From Ectothiorhodospira marina (GTDB lineage Bacteria > Pseudomonadota > Gammaproteobacteria > Ectothiorhodospirales > Ectothiorhodospiraceae): a stretch of 64,000 nucleotides of DNA. The position numbers and the translations under genes were made by a program. This document shows positions 28,079 through 37,589 of the stretch, piece after piece. Every line of letters starts with the position of its first letter. Position 1 is the first letter of the stretch. The notes under the pieces were generated by a model. The model saw only the letters and a list, made by a program, of their open reading frames with translations. It made no database searches and was not told the DNA's origin. Where the stretch lies: contig NZ_FOAA01000001.1 of the NCBI RefSeq assembly GCF_900109495.1, positions 1 to 64,000 of the forward strand. Direction: 5' to 3'.

Positions 28079-29953
28079 ATGGAAAAACGCTACACCTCGA
28101 AAGACTTCGTGATGCTGGGCCTGCTGCTGGGCCTGGGGCTGTTGCTGATCCTGCTCATGTATCAGGTGGACCGCCAGTGGTCCCGCATGGCCGAGATGCA
28201 GCGCACCCTGCAGGAGCAGGGCGACGATCTGCGCCGTATCCGTGGGGCGGTGCAGGGGCTGGATTCGCGACTGCGGGCAGGGGTGGTGGCGCCGGGTGCG
28301 GGGCAGGAGACGGTGGACGCCGATGAGTTACCCGAGGCCTTTGCCCGGGCCTTTGAAGCCACCCGCCAGCCAGACTTTGCCAGCGGTGACTGGCTGGTGC
28401 GCGCCTTTCCCACGGGTCTGTCCACCCTGACGCCACTGGTGTCCAGCGACGCCTATGCCAGCGAGGTACAAAGCTACGTGCTGGAGTCGCTGCTGGTGCG
28501 CGACCCGGACACCCTGGAATGGCAGGGCCTGCTGGCCCGGGACTGGGACTTCAGCGACGATGGACTCACCATCACCTTCCAATTGCGCCGGGGATTGGAG
28601 TTCTCCGACGGCGAGCCCCTCACCGCCGATGACGTGGTCTTCACCTACCAGTTCATCATGAATGATGACATCGCCGCTCCCCGGGCCCGGGCGTATCTGG
28701 AAAAACTGGAGAAGGTGGAGGCCCTGGGGGAGCATGAGGTGGCGTTCACCTTTTCCGAGCCCTATTTCAACAGCCTGTCCCTGGCCGGCGGTCTGCAGGT
28801 GATGCCGCGGCATTTCTATGAGCCCTATCTGGATGAACCGCGCCGATTCAATGAGTCCCGCGGTCTGTTGCTGGGGTCGGGCCCTTACCGCCTGGCGGAC
28901 CCCGAGGGCTGGACGCCGGATGCCGGCATGGTGGAATTGCGGCGTAACCCCCGCTACTGGGGGCCGGTGGACCCGCCCTTCAACCGCCTGCTGTGGCGGG
29001 TGATCGAGAACGACAGCGCCCGTTTGACCACCTTCCGCAATCAGGATATTGACCTGTACACGGCCAGGCCCCGGGAATATCAGCAATTGCTCGAGGATGA
29101 GTCGCTGCGGGACCGCACCGAGCATTTTGAGTACATGAGTCCCACCGGGGGCTACAGCTATATCGGCTGGAACCAGCGGCGTGATGACGAGCCCACCCGC
29201 TTTGCGGACAAGCGCGTACGCCAGGCCATGACCCATCTCACCGATCTGGAGCGGGTGATCGAGGAGATCATGCTGGGTTACGCGGAGGTGGCCATCAGCC
29301 CCTTCAACCCGCGCAGTCCCCAGCATGACAGCGGGATCGAGCCCTATGGGTTCAGTGTCGACAAGGCCCGAAGCCTGCTTGAGGAGGCCGGGTTTGCGGA
29401 TCGCAGTGGCGATGGCATCCTGCAGGGGCCTGACGGTGAGCGCTTCGAGTTCGACATGGTGTTCTTCCAGGACAACGAGGACACCCGCCGCATGGTGCTG
29501 TTCCTGCGGGATCTGTATGCCCGTGCCGGCATCCTCATGCAACCTCGGCCCACCGAGTGGTCGGTGATGCTGGATCTGCTCAACCGCAAGGACTTCGATG
29601 CCATCACCTTGGGTTGGACCAGCGGCGTGGAGATCGACGTTTACCAGATGTTCCACTCCAGCCAGACGGTCTCGGGCGGGGACAACTTCATCAGTTACGA
29701 AAATCCGGAGCTGGATGCCCTGATCGAAAAGGCCCGGGGCACGGTGGACGAAGAGGAGCGCATGGCCATCTGGCATGAGGTGGAGCGGGTGCTGCACGAG
29801 GACCAGCCCTATACCTTCCTGATGCGTCGCCAGACCCTGGCCTTCGTGGATGATCGGCTGGCCAATCTCAAGCGCACCCGTCTGGGGCTGAACCTGGGCA
29901 CCGTACCGCTGGAGATCTACGTGCCCAGCGAACAGCAACGTCACGCGCGCTGA
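28079..29953 (+). CDS. membrane-anchored peptide-type ABC substrate-binding protein
   Basis: Family 5 solute-binding protein (SBP_bac_5, as in DppA/OppA), 624 aa. Instead of a cleavable signal it has a membrane anchor (residues 11-29, LGLLLGLGLLLILLMY) and then a heptad-like helix (about 32-62, VDRQWSRMAEMQRTLQEQ...). The binding domain begins about residue 85, with FQLRRGLEFSDGEPLTADDVVFTYQF typical of the family. This suggests tethering to the outer face of the inner membrane. It opens a four-gene transporter operon, spaced 4 nt from the first permease. The substrate is not deducible. Confidence 0.88.
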   Translation: MEKRYTSKDFVMLGLLLGLGLLLILLMYQVDRQWSRMAEMQRTLQEQGDDLRRIRGAVQGLDSRLRAGVVAPGAGQETVDADELPEAFARAFEATRQPDFASGDWLVRAFPTGLSTLTPLVSSDAYASEVQSYVLESLLVRDPDTLEWQGLLARDWDFSDDGLTITFQLRRGLEFSDGEPLTADDVVFTYQFIMNDDIAAPRARAYLEKLEKVEALGEHEVAFTFSEPYFNSLSLAGGLQVMPRHFYEPYLDEPRRFNESRGLLLGSGPYRLADPEGWTPDAGMVELRRNPRYWGPVDPPFNRLLWRVIENDSARLTTFRNQDIDLYTARPREYQQLLEDESLRDRTEHFEYMSPTGGYSYIGWNQRRDDEPTRFADKRVRQAMTHLTDLERVIEEIMLGYAEVAISPFNPRSPQHDSGIEPYGFSVDKARSLLEEAGFADRSGDGILQGPDGERFEFDMVFFQDNEDTRRMVLFLRDLYARAGILMQPRPTEWSVMLDLLNRKDFDAITLGWTSGVEIDVYQMFHSSQTVSGGDNFISYENPELDALIEKARGTVDEEERMAIWHEVERVLHEDQPYTFLMRRQTLAFVDDRLANLKRTRLGLNLGTVPLEIYVPSEQQRHAR

Positions 29954-29957
29954 TTCC

Positions 29958-31340
29958 GTGCTCACCTATATCCTGCGGCGCCTGTTGTTGATGATCCCCA
30001 CCCTCATGGGGATCACCATCGTGGTGTTCGTGGTCATGGCCGCCGCCCCCGGGGGCATCAGTGCCCAGTCTCTGGTGGATGGCATGAACCTGGAGCCTCA
30101 GGCCAAGCAGGCCATGGAGGACTATTACAATCGCATGTACGGGCTGGATCAGCCGCCGCCAGTGCAGTATCTGCGCTGGGTGAACAACATCTCTCCGGCC
30201 GGGTTCACCTTCGACCGGGACGGGGCCATCGAGGGCTTCTCCTTCTGGAAGGGGTCGGAACTGGGCACCAGCTTCCGCTACGGGCGACCGGTCGGGGATC
30301 TGATCGCGGAACGTCTGCCCATCACACTGCTTCTGAACGTGCTGTCGATTCCCATCATCTACATCATTGCCATCGCCGTGGGGGTGCAGGCCGCCACCCG
30401 GCGCGGGGGCAGTTTCGACACCGGCTCCGGCGTGCTGCTGCTGGGCCTGTGGTCGGTGCCCACCATGCTGGCCGGCGTGCTGCTGATCGGTTTCTTCGCC
30501 TCGGAGCAGTTCTGGCGCTGGTTCCCCACCGGTGGCGTTAACCGTCGCGAGGCCCTGGATATGACCTTCCTGCCCCACTGGGGCACGGCCACCGATCTGC
30601 TCATGCTGTTCCTGCTGGTGGGCCTGGGGGCCGCGCTGATGGTCTGGCTGGCCCTGAAGGCCGCGCAACGCTGGCGGGTGCTGGTGGGCAGCGCCACGGG
30701 TGCAATCCTGGGTTTCATGATGGCGGCCCAGGTATCGGATCAGGCCTTCGGTCTGCTGCATCTGCTGCTCATGGCCGGCGTGGGCGGCAGCCTGGCCCTG
30801 GCGGCGGGGAACGGTTTCGTGGCCCTGCGTGTCGGGCTGCTGGGCCTGGTGGGCATGGCCATGGGCATCGGTCTGGCAGCGGAACTGGCGCAGGGGGCGT
30901 TCGTGCGCGGTTTCCTGCTGGATCGGCTCTGGCATCTGGTGCTGCCGGTGCTGTGCCTGGCCTATGGGGGATTTGCGTTCCTGGCCAAGCTGACCCGCTC
31001 GGCGGTGCTGGAGAACCTGCTCTCGGACTATGCACGCACCGCTCGGGCCAAGGGGGTGAGTGAACGTGACGTGCTCTGGCGACATGTGTTCCGCAATTCC
31101 CTGCTGCCCCTGATTACTGTCTCGGCCACCCTGTTGCCCAGCCTGCTGGCGGGCTCGGTGATTGTCGAGACCATCTTCTCCATCGATGGCATGGGCAAGC
31201 TGGCCGTGGAGGCGGTGCAGACCCGGGATCGGGAGCTGGTGCTGTCGGTCACCCTGATCAGTGGCATGCTCACCCTGGCCGGTTACCTGATTGCCGATCT
31301 GTGTTACGCCATTGCCGATCCCCGGGTGAGTTATGACTGA
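29958..31340 (+). CDS. ABC transporter permease, DppB-like with membrane insertion
   Basis: First permease, 460 aa with GTG start. N-terminus LTYILRRLLLMIPTLMGITIVVF and the C-terminal transport block (VLENLLSDYARTARAKGVSERDVLWRHVFRNSLLPLIT, the EAA coupling loop) match DppB/OppB. Family members are about 300-340 aa; here roughly 110 extra, strongly hydrophobic residues (about 205-320) lie between the usual periplasmic loop and the RLWHLVLPVLCLAYGG helix, predicting about four more membrane spans. Overlaps the next gene by 8 nt. Confidence 0.88.
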   Translation: MLTYILRRLLLMIPTLMGITIVVFVVMAAAPGGISAQSLVDGMNLEPQAKQAMEDYYNRMYGLDQPPPVQYLRWVNNISPAGFTFDRDGAIEGFSFWKGSELGTSFRYGRPVGDLIAERLPITLLLNVLSIPIIYIIAIAVGVQAATRRGGSFDTGSGVLLLGLWSVPTMLAGVLLIGFFASEQFWRWFPTGGVNRREALDMTFLPHWGTATDLLMLFLLVGLGAALMVWLALKAAQRWRVLVGSATGAILGFMMAAQVSDQAFGLLHLLLMAGVGGSLALAAGNGFVALRVGLLGLVGMAMGIGLAAELAQGAFVRGFLLDRLWHLVLPVLCLAYGGFAFLAKLTRSAVLENLLSDYARTARAKGVSERDVLWRHVFRNSLLPLITVSATLLPSLLAGSVIVETIFSIDGMGKLAVEAVQTRDRELVLSVTLISGMLTLAGYLIADLCYAIADPRVSYD

Positions 31341-32526
31341 ATCGAGCCAGGAAGCGCTTGCCCCGCCGCGCCATCGCCGAAGCTATGCCGCCCAGGTGGC
31401 ACGGGAGGTGCTGCTGCGCTGGGGGGCCCGCATCGGCCTGACCTGGATCCTGCTGCTGGTGATGGTGGCGGTGTTCGCCCCTTTCCTGGCCACCAGCCAT
31501 CCGTTGCTGGCCATGGGGGAGGGCGGTCTGATGGCACCGGTGCTGGCGCATCTCACCGCCGCAGACGTGACCCTGCTGGTCGTGTTTTTCACGGCGGTGC
31601 TGGTGTCGTTCCTGCCTCGCCCCTTCTGGCACAAGTTGCTGGCGGTGCTGGCCATGCTGGTGATCAGCGGCAGCATCAGCGCCTTCACGGTATCGCCGCC
31701 GGAACTGGTGATCTACGAGCAGCATCGCGAGGCCGAGGCGGCGGGTCAGTATGACTGGGTGATGTGGGCCCCGGTGCCGTATTCCCCCAAGGACTATCTG
31801 CGTGACTTTGGCGACACGGGCCTGGAAGCCCCCTTGAGTGAGGAGATTCGCCGCCACTGGCTGGGCACCGAGGAGAATGGCGCCGATGTACTCTCGCGCA
31901 TGATCCATGCCTCGCGCATCGCCCTGGGTATCGGTTTCATCGCCACCGGCATTGCCCTGGGCATCGGCATCATCGTGGGTGGGTTGATGGGCTATTTCTC
32001 GGGCATCGTGGACATCATCGGCATGCGCATCGTGGAGATCTTCGAGGCCATTCCCACCCTGTTCCTGCTGCTGACCTTCGTGGCCTTCTTCGGGCGCAGC
32101 CTTTACATGATGATGATCATCATCGGCATCACCTCCTGGTCCGGGTACGCCCGTTATGTGCGTGCCGAATTTCTCAAGCTGCGCGAGCAGGACTATGTGC
32201 AGGCGGCCGTGGCCTGCGGCTTGCCACTGCGTTCGGTGCTGTTCAGGCACATGTTGCCCAATGGGATCGCGCCGATCCTGGTGGCCGCCAGTTTCGGCGT
32301 GGCCTCGGCCATCCTGGCGGAGGCCACCTTGAGCTTTCTGGGACTGGGGCTGGTGGATGATCCCTCCTGGGGGCAGATGCTCAACCAGGCGGTGCAGTCC
32401 TCCTCCTTCAACTGGTGGATGGCCGCCTTCCCTGGCGGGGCCATCTTCCTGACGGTATTCGCCTACAACCTGGTGGGCGAGTCCCTGCGCGACGCCCTGG
32501 ACCCCTACCTGAAGAAGAAGGCCTGA
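31333..32526 (+). CDS. ABC transporter permease, DppC-like with membrane insertion
   Basis: Second permease, 397 aa. C-terminal half is typical of DppC/OppC: HWLGTEENGADVLSRMIHASRIALGIG, the coupling loop with EFLKLREQDYVQAAVACG and HMLPNGIAPILV, and LSFLGLGL. About 100 extra residues (about 60-165) between the first helix and the WLGT motif contain two more hydrophobic segments and a loop. Translationally coupled on both sides. Confidence 0.88.
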   Translation: MTESSQEALAPPRHRRSYAAQVAREVLLRWGARIGLTWILLLVMVAVFAPFLATSHPLLAMGEGGLMAPVLAHLTAADVTLLVVFFTAVLVSFLPRPFWHKLLAVLAMLVISGSISAFTVSPPELVIYEQHREAEAAGQYDWVMWAPVPYSPKDYLRDFGDTGLEAPLSEEIRRHWLGTEENGADVLSRMIHASRIALGIGFIATGIALGIGIIVGGLMGYFSGIVDIIGMRIVEIFEAIPTLFLLLTFVAFFGRSLYMMMIIIGITSWSGYARYVRAEFLKLREQDYVQAAVACGLPLRSVLFRHMLPNGIAPILVAASFGVASAILAEATLSFLGLGLVDDPSWGQMLNQAVQSSSFNWWMAAFPGGAIFLTVFAYNLVGESLRDALDPYLKKKA

Positions 32527-32528
32527 CC

Positions 32529-34184
32529 GTGCTGCTGGAAGTGAAGGATCTGCACACCCATCTGGAGGCCGGCGGCGAGACCGTGCGCGCCGTGGACGGG
32601 GTGAGTTTTGGCATCAAGCCCGGTGAGACCTTCTGCCTGGTGGGGGAGTCGGGCAGCGGCAAGTCAGTGACTGCCCTATCGGTGATCCAGCTCCTGCCCC
32701 GGGATATCAGCCGGCACCCGGGGGGCCAGATCCTGTTCCGGGCCCGGGATGTCCAGGGCCACAGCGAGGTGGTGGACATGCTGCAACTGGACGAGGCCCG
32801 GCGCCGACAGATCCGCGGCATGCGCATGAGCATGATCTTTCAAGAGCCCATGACCTCCCTGAATCCGGTGTTTTCGGTGGGCGACCAGATCGTCGAGGTG
32901 CTCAAGCTGCACCAGTCGCACCTCAGTGATGCCGAGGCCCGGGAGCGGGCCGTGGAGGCGCTGGCCCAGGTGCAGATCCCCAACCCCGCCGAGCGGGCGA
33001 ATGAGTTCCCCCACCGCCTCTCGGGTGGACAGCGCCAGCGGGTGATGATCGCCATGGCCATGGCCTGCGAGCCGGACCTGTTGATCGCCGATGAGCCTAC
33101 CACTGCCCTGGATGTGACCGTTCAGGCGGAGATCCTGCGGCTGATGCGGGAACTGCAGGAGCGTAACGGCATGTCCATCCTGTTCATCACCCACGATTTC
33201 GGCGTGGTGGCGCAGATGGGGCATCGGCTGGGGGTGATGCGTCTGGGCAAGCTGGTGGAGGAGGGCACGGTGCGCCAGGTGCTGGACCATCCGGAGCATC
33301 CTTATACTCGTCAGCTCATCGACGCCCTGCCGGAAAACCTCACCCGCCGCCGGGAAGCCGCGGGGGAGGGAGGGCGTCCCGCGCCCGTCGGCGAACCCCT
33401 GGTCCGCCTGGATGATCTACAGATCCATTTCCCGGTGCGCAAGGGGCTGATGCGTCGGGTGGTGGACCACGTACGGGCCGTGGATGGCGTGAGCCTTGCG
33501 ATCCCTCGCGGGCAGGTGCTGGCCCTGGTGGGGGAGTCCGGTTGCGGCAAGACCACCCTGGGGCGGGCCATCCTCCGCCTGGTGGAGCCCACCGGTGGAC
33601 AGATTCACTTTGCCGGGGATGATATCACCCGCTTGCCCCGGGCCCGCCTGCAGCCTTATCGGCGGCGTATGCAGATCATCTTTCAGGACCCCATGTCGTC
33701 CCTGAACCCACGCCTCACCGTGGCGGCCATGCTGACCGAACCCATGGCGGTCCACGGGATCGGCATCGACAAGGAGGATCGCCTGGTGCGGGCGGCCCAG
33801 GTGCTGGAGCAGGTGCAACTGCCCGCCGACACCCTGTGGCGCTATCCCCATGAATTCTCCGGTGGGCAGCGCCAGCGCATCGGCATCGCCCGGGCCTTGG
33901 TGCTGGATCCGGCGTTCATTGTCTGCGACGAGGTGACCAGTGCCCTGGATGTCTCGGTGCAGGCGCAGATCCTGGAGATCCTCATGGCGCTCACCCGGGA
34001 GCGGGGGCTCACCCTGTTGTTCATCACCCACAACATCGGCGTGGTGGAATATCTGGCCGATACCATGGCGGTGATGTATCAGGGGCGGGTGGTGGAATAT
34101 GGGCCGGCGCGGCAGATCTGTCATCAGCCGCAGCACGAATATACCCGCAAGCTGCTGGCCGCGGTGCCCCGGCTCAGTCCATGA
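32529..34184 (+). CDS. peptide-type ABC transporter, fused double ATPase
   Basis: A 551-aa protein joining DppD-like and DppF-like ATPases. The first half has Walker A GESGSGKS, signature [12 protein letters not shown] and Walker B LLIADEPT; the second has [21 protein letters not shown] and [11 protein letters not shown]. Each half ends with the oligopeptide-transporter tail ([24 protein letters not shown]). GTG start 2 nt after the preceding stop. Fused ATPases of this type energise nickel/peptide-family importers. Its stop overlaps the end of the convergent FHA remnant. Confidence 0.93.
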   Translation: MLLEVKDLHTHLEAGGETVRAVDGVSFGIKPGETFCLVGESGSGKSVTALSVIQLLPRDISRHPGGQILFRARDVQGHSEVVDMLQLDEARRRQIRGMRMSMIFQEPMTSLNPVFSVGDQIVEVLKLHQSHLSDAEARERAVEALAQVQIPNPAERANEFPHRLSGGQRQRVMIAMAMACEPDLLIADEPTTALDVTVQAEILRLMRELQERNGMSILFITHDFGVVAQMGHRLGVMRLGKLVEEGTVRQVLDHPEHPYTRQLIDALPENLTRRREAAGEGGRPAPVGEPLVRLDDLQIHFPVRKGLMRRVVDHVRAVDGVSLAIPRGQVLALVGESGCGKTTLGRAILRLVEPTGGQIHFAGDDITRLPRARLQPYRRRMQIIFQDPMSSLNPRLTVAAMLTEPMAVHGIGIDKEDRLVRAAQVLEQVQLPADTLWRYPHEFSGGQRQRIGIARALVLDPAFIVCDEVTSALDVSVQAQILEILMALTRERGLTLLFITHNIGVVEYLADTMAVMYQGRVVEYGPARQICHQPQHEYTRKLLAAVPRLSP

Positions 34185-34371
34185 CCAGAACCATGCGCAC
34201 CCCGGCCACCTCCAGCAGGTCGCCGTCATTCAGGGGATGGCTGTCCCCCTGAGTCAGCGCTTGCGCGTTGACCTGGGGGGGGATCCATCTCCGAAAACAG
34301 ATTCGTCAGGGTGGCCGCCTGACCAGGCCCGCCCAGGGTGATGACCACCACTAGGCCAGGAGTCGTGCCAT
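34174..34371 (-). pseudogene. small FHA-like gene remnant with two frameshifts
   Basis: On the minus strand, MARLLA is followed after a 1-nt slip by LVVVITLGGPGQAATLTNLF, and after another slip at a run of eight C (complement of 34275-34282) by VNAQALTQGDSHPLNDGD and [12 protein letters not shown]. The last part matches the end of the adjacent FHA protein (NGEDL...LQHQDVIEIAGVSMEFI). Adding one base at each of two places gives a continuous frame of about 66 codons. Either a decayed gene or sequencing errors in homopolymers; a nine-G run (34372-34380) lies beside its start. Confidence 0.5.
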
Positions 34372-34383
34372 GGGGGGGGGCGG

Positions 34384-35112
34384 TCAGTGATGTGGGCTCA
34401 GCGTGGATCGGTCGATGAACTCCATGCTCACGCCGGCGATTTCGATCACGTCCTGGTGTTGCAGTGCCCGGGCGTGGGAGCCCAGATCCTCGCCATTGAG
34501 GCGAGGGGGGTGGGGATGGCTGCCTCCCTCTATGCGGGTAATATGAAAGTGGTCGCCACGACGACTGATGGCAGCCACCTGCACGCCGGGACTGCCAATG
34601 GTGGTCAGCGCCTTGTTCAGCGGCCATTCCCGCCCGGCCTGGGCTCCCGTGAGCACCTGCAGGTAGGCGCCATGGGTGGGCGGCGTGCGCCCCGGTGTCC
34701 GGGTAGCACCGACGCCGGTTCCACCCGATGCGGCGGTGTCGGTGCGGGGGCTGACGATCAGGGTCTCGTCCGGCGGGTCGGCAGCCTCTTCCTCGGTCAT
34801 GTCCTCCGGCGGGATGCGGGTGAACAGCAGTTCGTGGCTGCCAATGGCGATCCTGTCACCCTCGAGCAGCACTCGCTTGCGGATGGGCAGGTCATTGACC
34901 AGGGTGCCGTTGGTGCTGTTCAGATCCTCCAGGATCATGTCATTGAGCAGCGGGATCAACTGGGCGTGGTATCCACTGACCGCCAGATTGTCCAGACGGA
35001 TGTCATTGTCCGGGCGGCGGCCGATGGTGATGGGCTTGCTACCCAGGGGCACCGTCCCCCTGAGGGTGTTGCCGGTGCTGATGATCAGTCGAGGAAGTGA
35101 CTTCATGGCCAT
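34384..35112 (-). CDS. FHA-domain protein
   Basis: 242 aa. The N-terminal FHA domain is complete: ITIGRRPDNDIRLDNLAVSG then YHAQL and LEDLNSTNGTLVN, giving the phosphothreonine-binding Arg, Ser and Asn set. A second, divergent FHA-like fold (about residues 150-235; TTIGSPGVQ, ISRRGDHFHI, RLNGEDL) lacks the classic STNGT. No membrane segment. Start at 35112 (MAMKSL) lies 4 nt after the phosphatase stop. Probably reads Thr phosphorylation controlled by that phosphatase; no Ser/Thr kinase is visible here. Confidence 0.85.
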   Translation of the reverse strand: MAMKSLPRLIISTGNTLRGTVPLGSKPITIGRRPDNDIRLDNLAVSGYHAQLIPLLNDMILEDLNSTNGTLVNDLPIRKRVLLEGDRIAIGSHELLFTRIPPEDMTEEEAADPPDETLIVSPRTDTAASGGTGVGATRTPGRTPPTHGAYLQVLTGAQAGREWPLNKALTTIGSPGVQVAAISRRGDHFHITRIEGGSHPHPPRLNGEDLGSHARALQHQDVIEIAGVSMEFIDRSTLSPHH

Positions 35113-35116
35113 GAGT

Positions 35117-35935
35117 TCACCGTCGCAGACCCAGGAGTCGGTGATACCAGCGACCCTGCGGCCGCGAGGCCGTCGGGATGCGCCCAATCAGGACCGAGAT
35201 GTTGTCTCGGCCTCCCGAGTCGTTGGCGTGTCGCACCAGTTCTCGCGTGGCCTCTTGGAGATGGGTCTGATGCCGGCTCAGGATATCCTCGATGATGGCA
35301 TCCTCCAGCATGTCGTTGAGGCCGTCGGAACAGAGCAGGTAGAGGTCACCCGGCATGACGGGTTCCTGACGAATGTCCACCGCGACGGTGGAGTCGATGC
35401 CCAGGGCACGGGTGACCAGATTACGGTTCAGTGAGGTTCGCGCCTGATCGGCATTGCACAGGCCTCGATCCACCAGTTCCTGGATGAGGGTGTGATCAAC
35501 GGTCATTTGTTCCAGTTGGCCGTTGCGAAAGCGATAGATCCGCGAGTCCCCCACATGGGCGAGGATGATTGTTCCGGGGCGCAGCAGGGCCACCGCCAGT
35601 GTGGTGCCCATGCCGGTGTTGCGCACATCATCGGCCGCGGCCTCATGAATGGCGCGGTTGGCCTGGATGATGGCCTCGCGCACCTGCAGGCTGGTTTCGT
35701 CGGTGCCTTTCCCCTGGGCATTGCCCCCGACCCGACCCAGGGCCTGGCGCAATTCCCCAAGAATGGTGTCCACGGCCATGCGGCTGGCCACATCCCCCCC
35801 GGAATGACCGCCCATGCCATCGGCAAGCACCATCAGGCCCAGTTCTGCGTCCTCGCCGATGGCATCCTCGTTTCTTGCCCGGGTGCGACCCGGGTCGGTA
35901 CAGCCGGCAATCTGCAGCGTGTCTTTCTGGGTCAT
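35117..35935 (-). CDS. PP2C-type serine/threonine phosphatase
   Basis: 272-aa Stp1/PrpC-like metal-dependent phosphatase. Motifs: RARNEDA, DGMGGHSGGDVAS, GTTLAVALLRPG, HVGDSRIYRFRNGQL, LCSDGLNDML and GGRDNISVLIG, which supply the metal-binding aspartates. Cytosolic. Forms a two-gene unit with the FHA protein; such pairs belong to phospho-threonine signalling, sometimes with type VI secretion, but no such genes are in this window. Confidence 0.93.
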   Translation of the reverse strand: MTQKDTLQIAGCTDPGRTRARNEDAIGEDAELGLMVLADGMGGHSGGDVASRMAVDTILGELRQALGRVGGNAQGKGTDETSLQVREAIIQANRAIHEAAADDVRNTGMGTTLAVALLRPGTIILAHVGDSRIYRFRNGQLEQMTVDHTLIQELVDRGLCNADQARTSLNRNLVTRALGIDSTVAVDIRQEPVMPGDLYLLCSDGLNDMLEDAIIEDILSRHQTHLQEATRELVRHANDSGGRDNISVLIGRIPTASRPQGRWYHRLLGLRR

Positions 35936-36056
35936 TCGGGTTGTCGCCGCCTGGTCGCGGTGAGTTGGGTCAGGGAGGCTTCAGGATAGCCCCGCCCGTT
36001 TCCCGATGCCATCGGAGAATGGAGCAAAAGGTGGTAATCCGTGGAATGGTCGGCCC

Positions 36057-37499
36057 TCAGGCAGAGACCGTATCACCGCCGGTGCGGATGATCAGGGTCT
36101 GACCCGGGCGCAGGATGTCGGCGGTGGACAATTCATTCCAGCGCGCCAGATCCCGGACCGTGACACCATGATGTCGAGCCACATGCCAGAGGGTGTCGCC
36201 GGGCTGCACTGTGTATTCCACTTGGCGGGTCGGCTCGTTGCCGCGGGTGGCGGAGGCGGTGGCCTGTGGGTGGGCATCCGGTGTGGCCGGGGAGGGAATC
36301 AGCAGGTGATCACCAGCGCGGATCAGGGTGCCTTGCAGACTGTTGACCTCCTTGAGCGTGCCCACGGTGACGTTGTACCGCGCGGCGATACGGCCTAGAT
36401 TCTCGCCCGGACGGATGCGATGGCGCTGCCAGGTGACGCGCGCACTGTCATCCAGCCGGCTCAGGCCATCGTGAAAGTCTGCCACGCGGTCCGCTGGCAA
36501 TAACAGGTGATGCGGGCCACCGGGGGCTGTGGCCCAGCGGTTGAATCCGGGGTTGAGCGTTTGCAGGGTTTCCAGATCCACCCCGGCCAGGTCTGCTGCC
36601 ACCGCCAGCTCAATCTGTCCCTGGGTGTCCACCACCTGGATGCGGGGTTCATCAGGCACTGGGGCGAGGCCCACCTGATAGCCCTGGGGGTCGCGCACAA
36701 TGGCCTGCAGGGCCAGCAGGCGAGGGACGTAGTGCTGGGTCTCCCGGGGCAGGTCCAGATGCCAGTAGTCGGCGGGCTTTCCCTGCCGTTCGTTCCGGGC
36801 GATGGCCCGGCTCACCGTGCCCTGGCCCGCGTTATAGGCGGCCAGGGCCAGCAGCCAGTCATTATCGAAGCGCTCGTGGAGCTGGGTCAGATAGTCCAGG
36901 GCTGCCTGGGTGGAGGCATGGACGTCCCGGCGACCGTCATACCACCAGTTGCTGTGCAGGCCGAAGTGGCGGCCAGTGGAAGGGATGAATTGCCAGATGC
37001 CCGCCGCTTGACTGGGGGACTGGGCCCTGGGGATGTAGGCGCTCTCGACGATGGGCAGCAGCAACAACTCGGTGGGCAGTCCCCGTGCCTCGATTTCCTC
37101 CAGGATGTAGTGCAGATAAGGGGTGGCTCGGGCCGTGACCTGCTCCAGGTAGTGGTCATGTTCCTGGTGCCATTCGATATACCGCAAAACCCGGGGCTCA
37201 TCCCTGGCATCGGGCATGTTCATGCCCCGTCGCACCCGGGCCCACAGATCATCCTCAATCTCGACTTCGGTCGCCGGCTGCGCGCTGATGGCCCGCGCCG
37301 CATCGCTTTTCAGAAGTTCCACCTCCGCTTCGGCAGCGGGGTGCTGAAACCTGGGCTGGACCGGTGCCTGAGTGGCGCGAGCCTCTTGCGCGGCCGCTTC
37401 CCCGGAGGGGGCCGGGGTCGTCCGCTCGGACAGGCCGGCACAGCCCGTGAGCAGGATGCAGATGCCGGTGGCAACCCCCCGGTGACCGAGCGTTTTCAT
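36057..37499 (-). CDS. mltD: membrane-bound lytic murein transglycosylase D
   Basis: Cleaves peptidoglycan glycan strands. The 480-aa lipoprotein has a signal peptide with lipobox LLTGC (Cys about 20), an SLT domain with catalytic Glu in PIVESAYIPRAQSPSQAAG and AAYNAGQGTVSRAI, and two LysM repeats (RIRPGENLGRIAARYNVTV; YTVQPGDTLWHVARHHGVTV). The start at 37499 gives the proper signal peptide. Divergent from the methyltransferase gene. In E. coli gloB lies between these; it is absent here. Confidence 0.94.
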   Translation of the reverse strand: MKTLGHRGVATGICILLTGCAGLSERTTPAPSGEAAAQEARATQAPVQPRFQHPAAEAEVELLKSDAARAISAQPATEVEIEDDLWARVRRGMNMPDARDEPRVLRYIEWHQEHDHYLEQVTARATPYLHYILEEIEARGLPTELLLLPIVESAYIPRAQSPSQAAGIWQFIPSTGRHFGLHSNWWYDGRRDVHASTQAALDYLTQLHERFDNDWLLALAAYNAGQGTVSRAIARNERQGKPADYWHLDLPRETQHYVPRLLALQAIVRDPQGYQVGLAPVPDEPRIQVVDTQGQIELAVAADLAGVDLETLQTLNPGFNRWATAPGGPHHLLLPADRVADFHDGLSRLDDSARVTWQRHRIRPGENLGRIAARYNVTVGTLKEVNSLQGTLIRAGDHLLIPSPATPDAHPQATASATRGNEPTRQVEYTVQPGDTLWHVARHHGVTVRDLARWNELSTADILRPGQTLIIRTGGDTVSA

Positions 37500-37589
37500 C
37501 TTTATCATAGGCGCGCTAGGATAGCGGGGCCGGTTCCCCCTCTCAACCCTGACTGGCCACTGTCCGCGAAAGTCTCTATCCTCCGCCCT

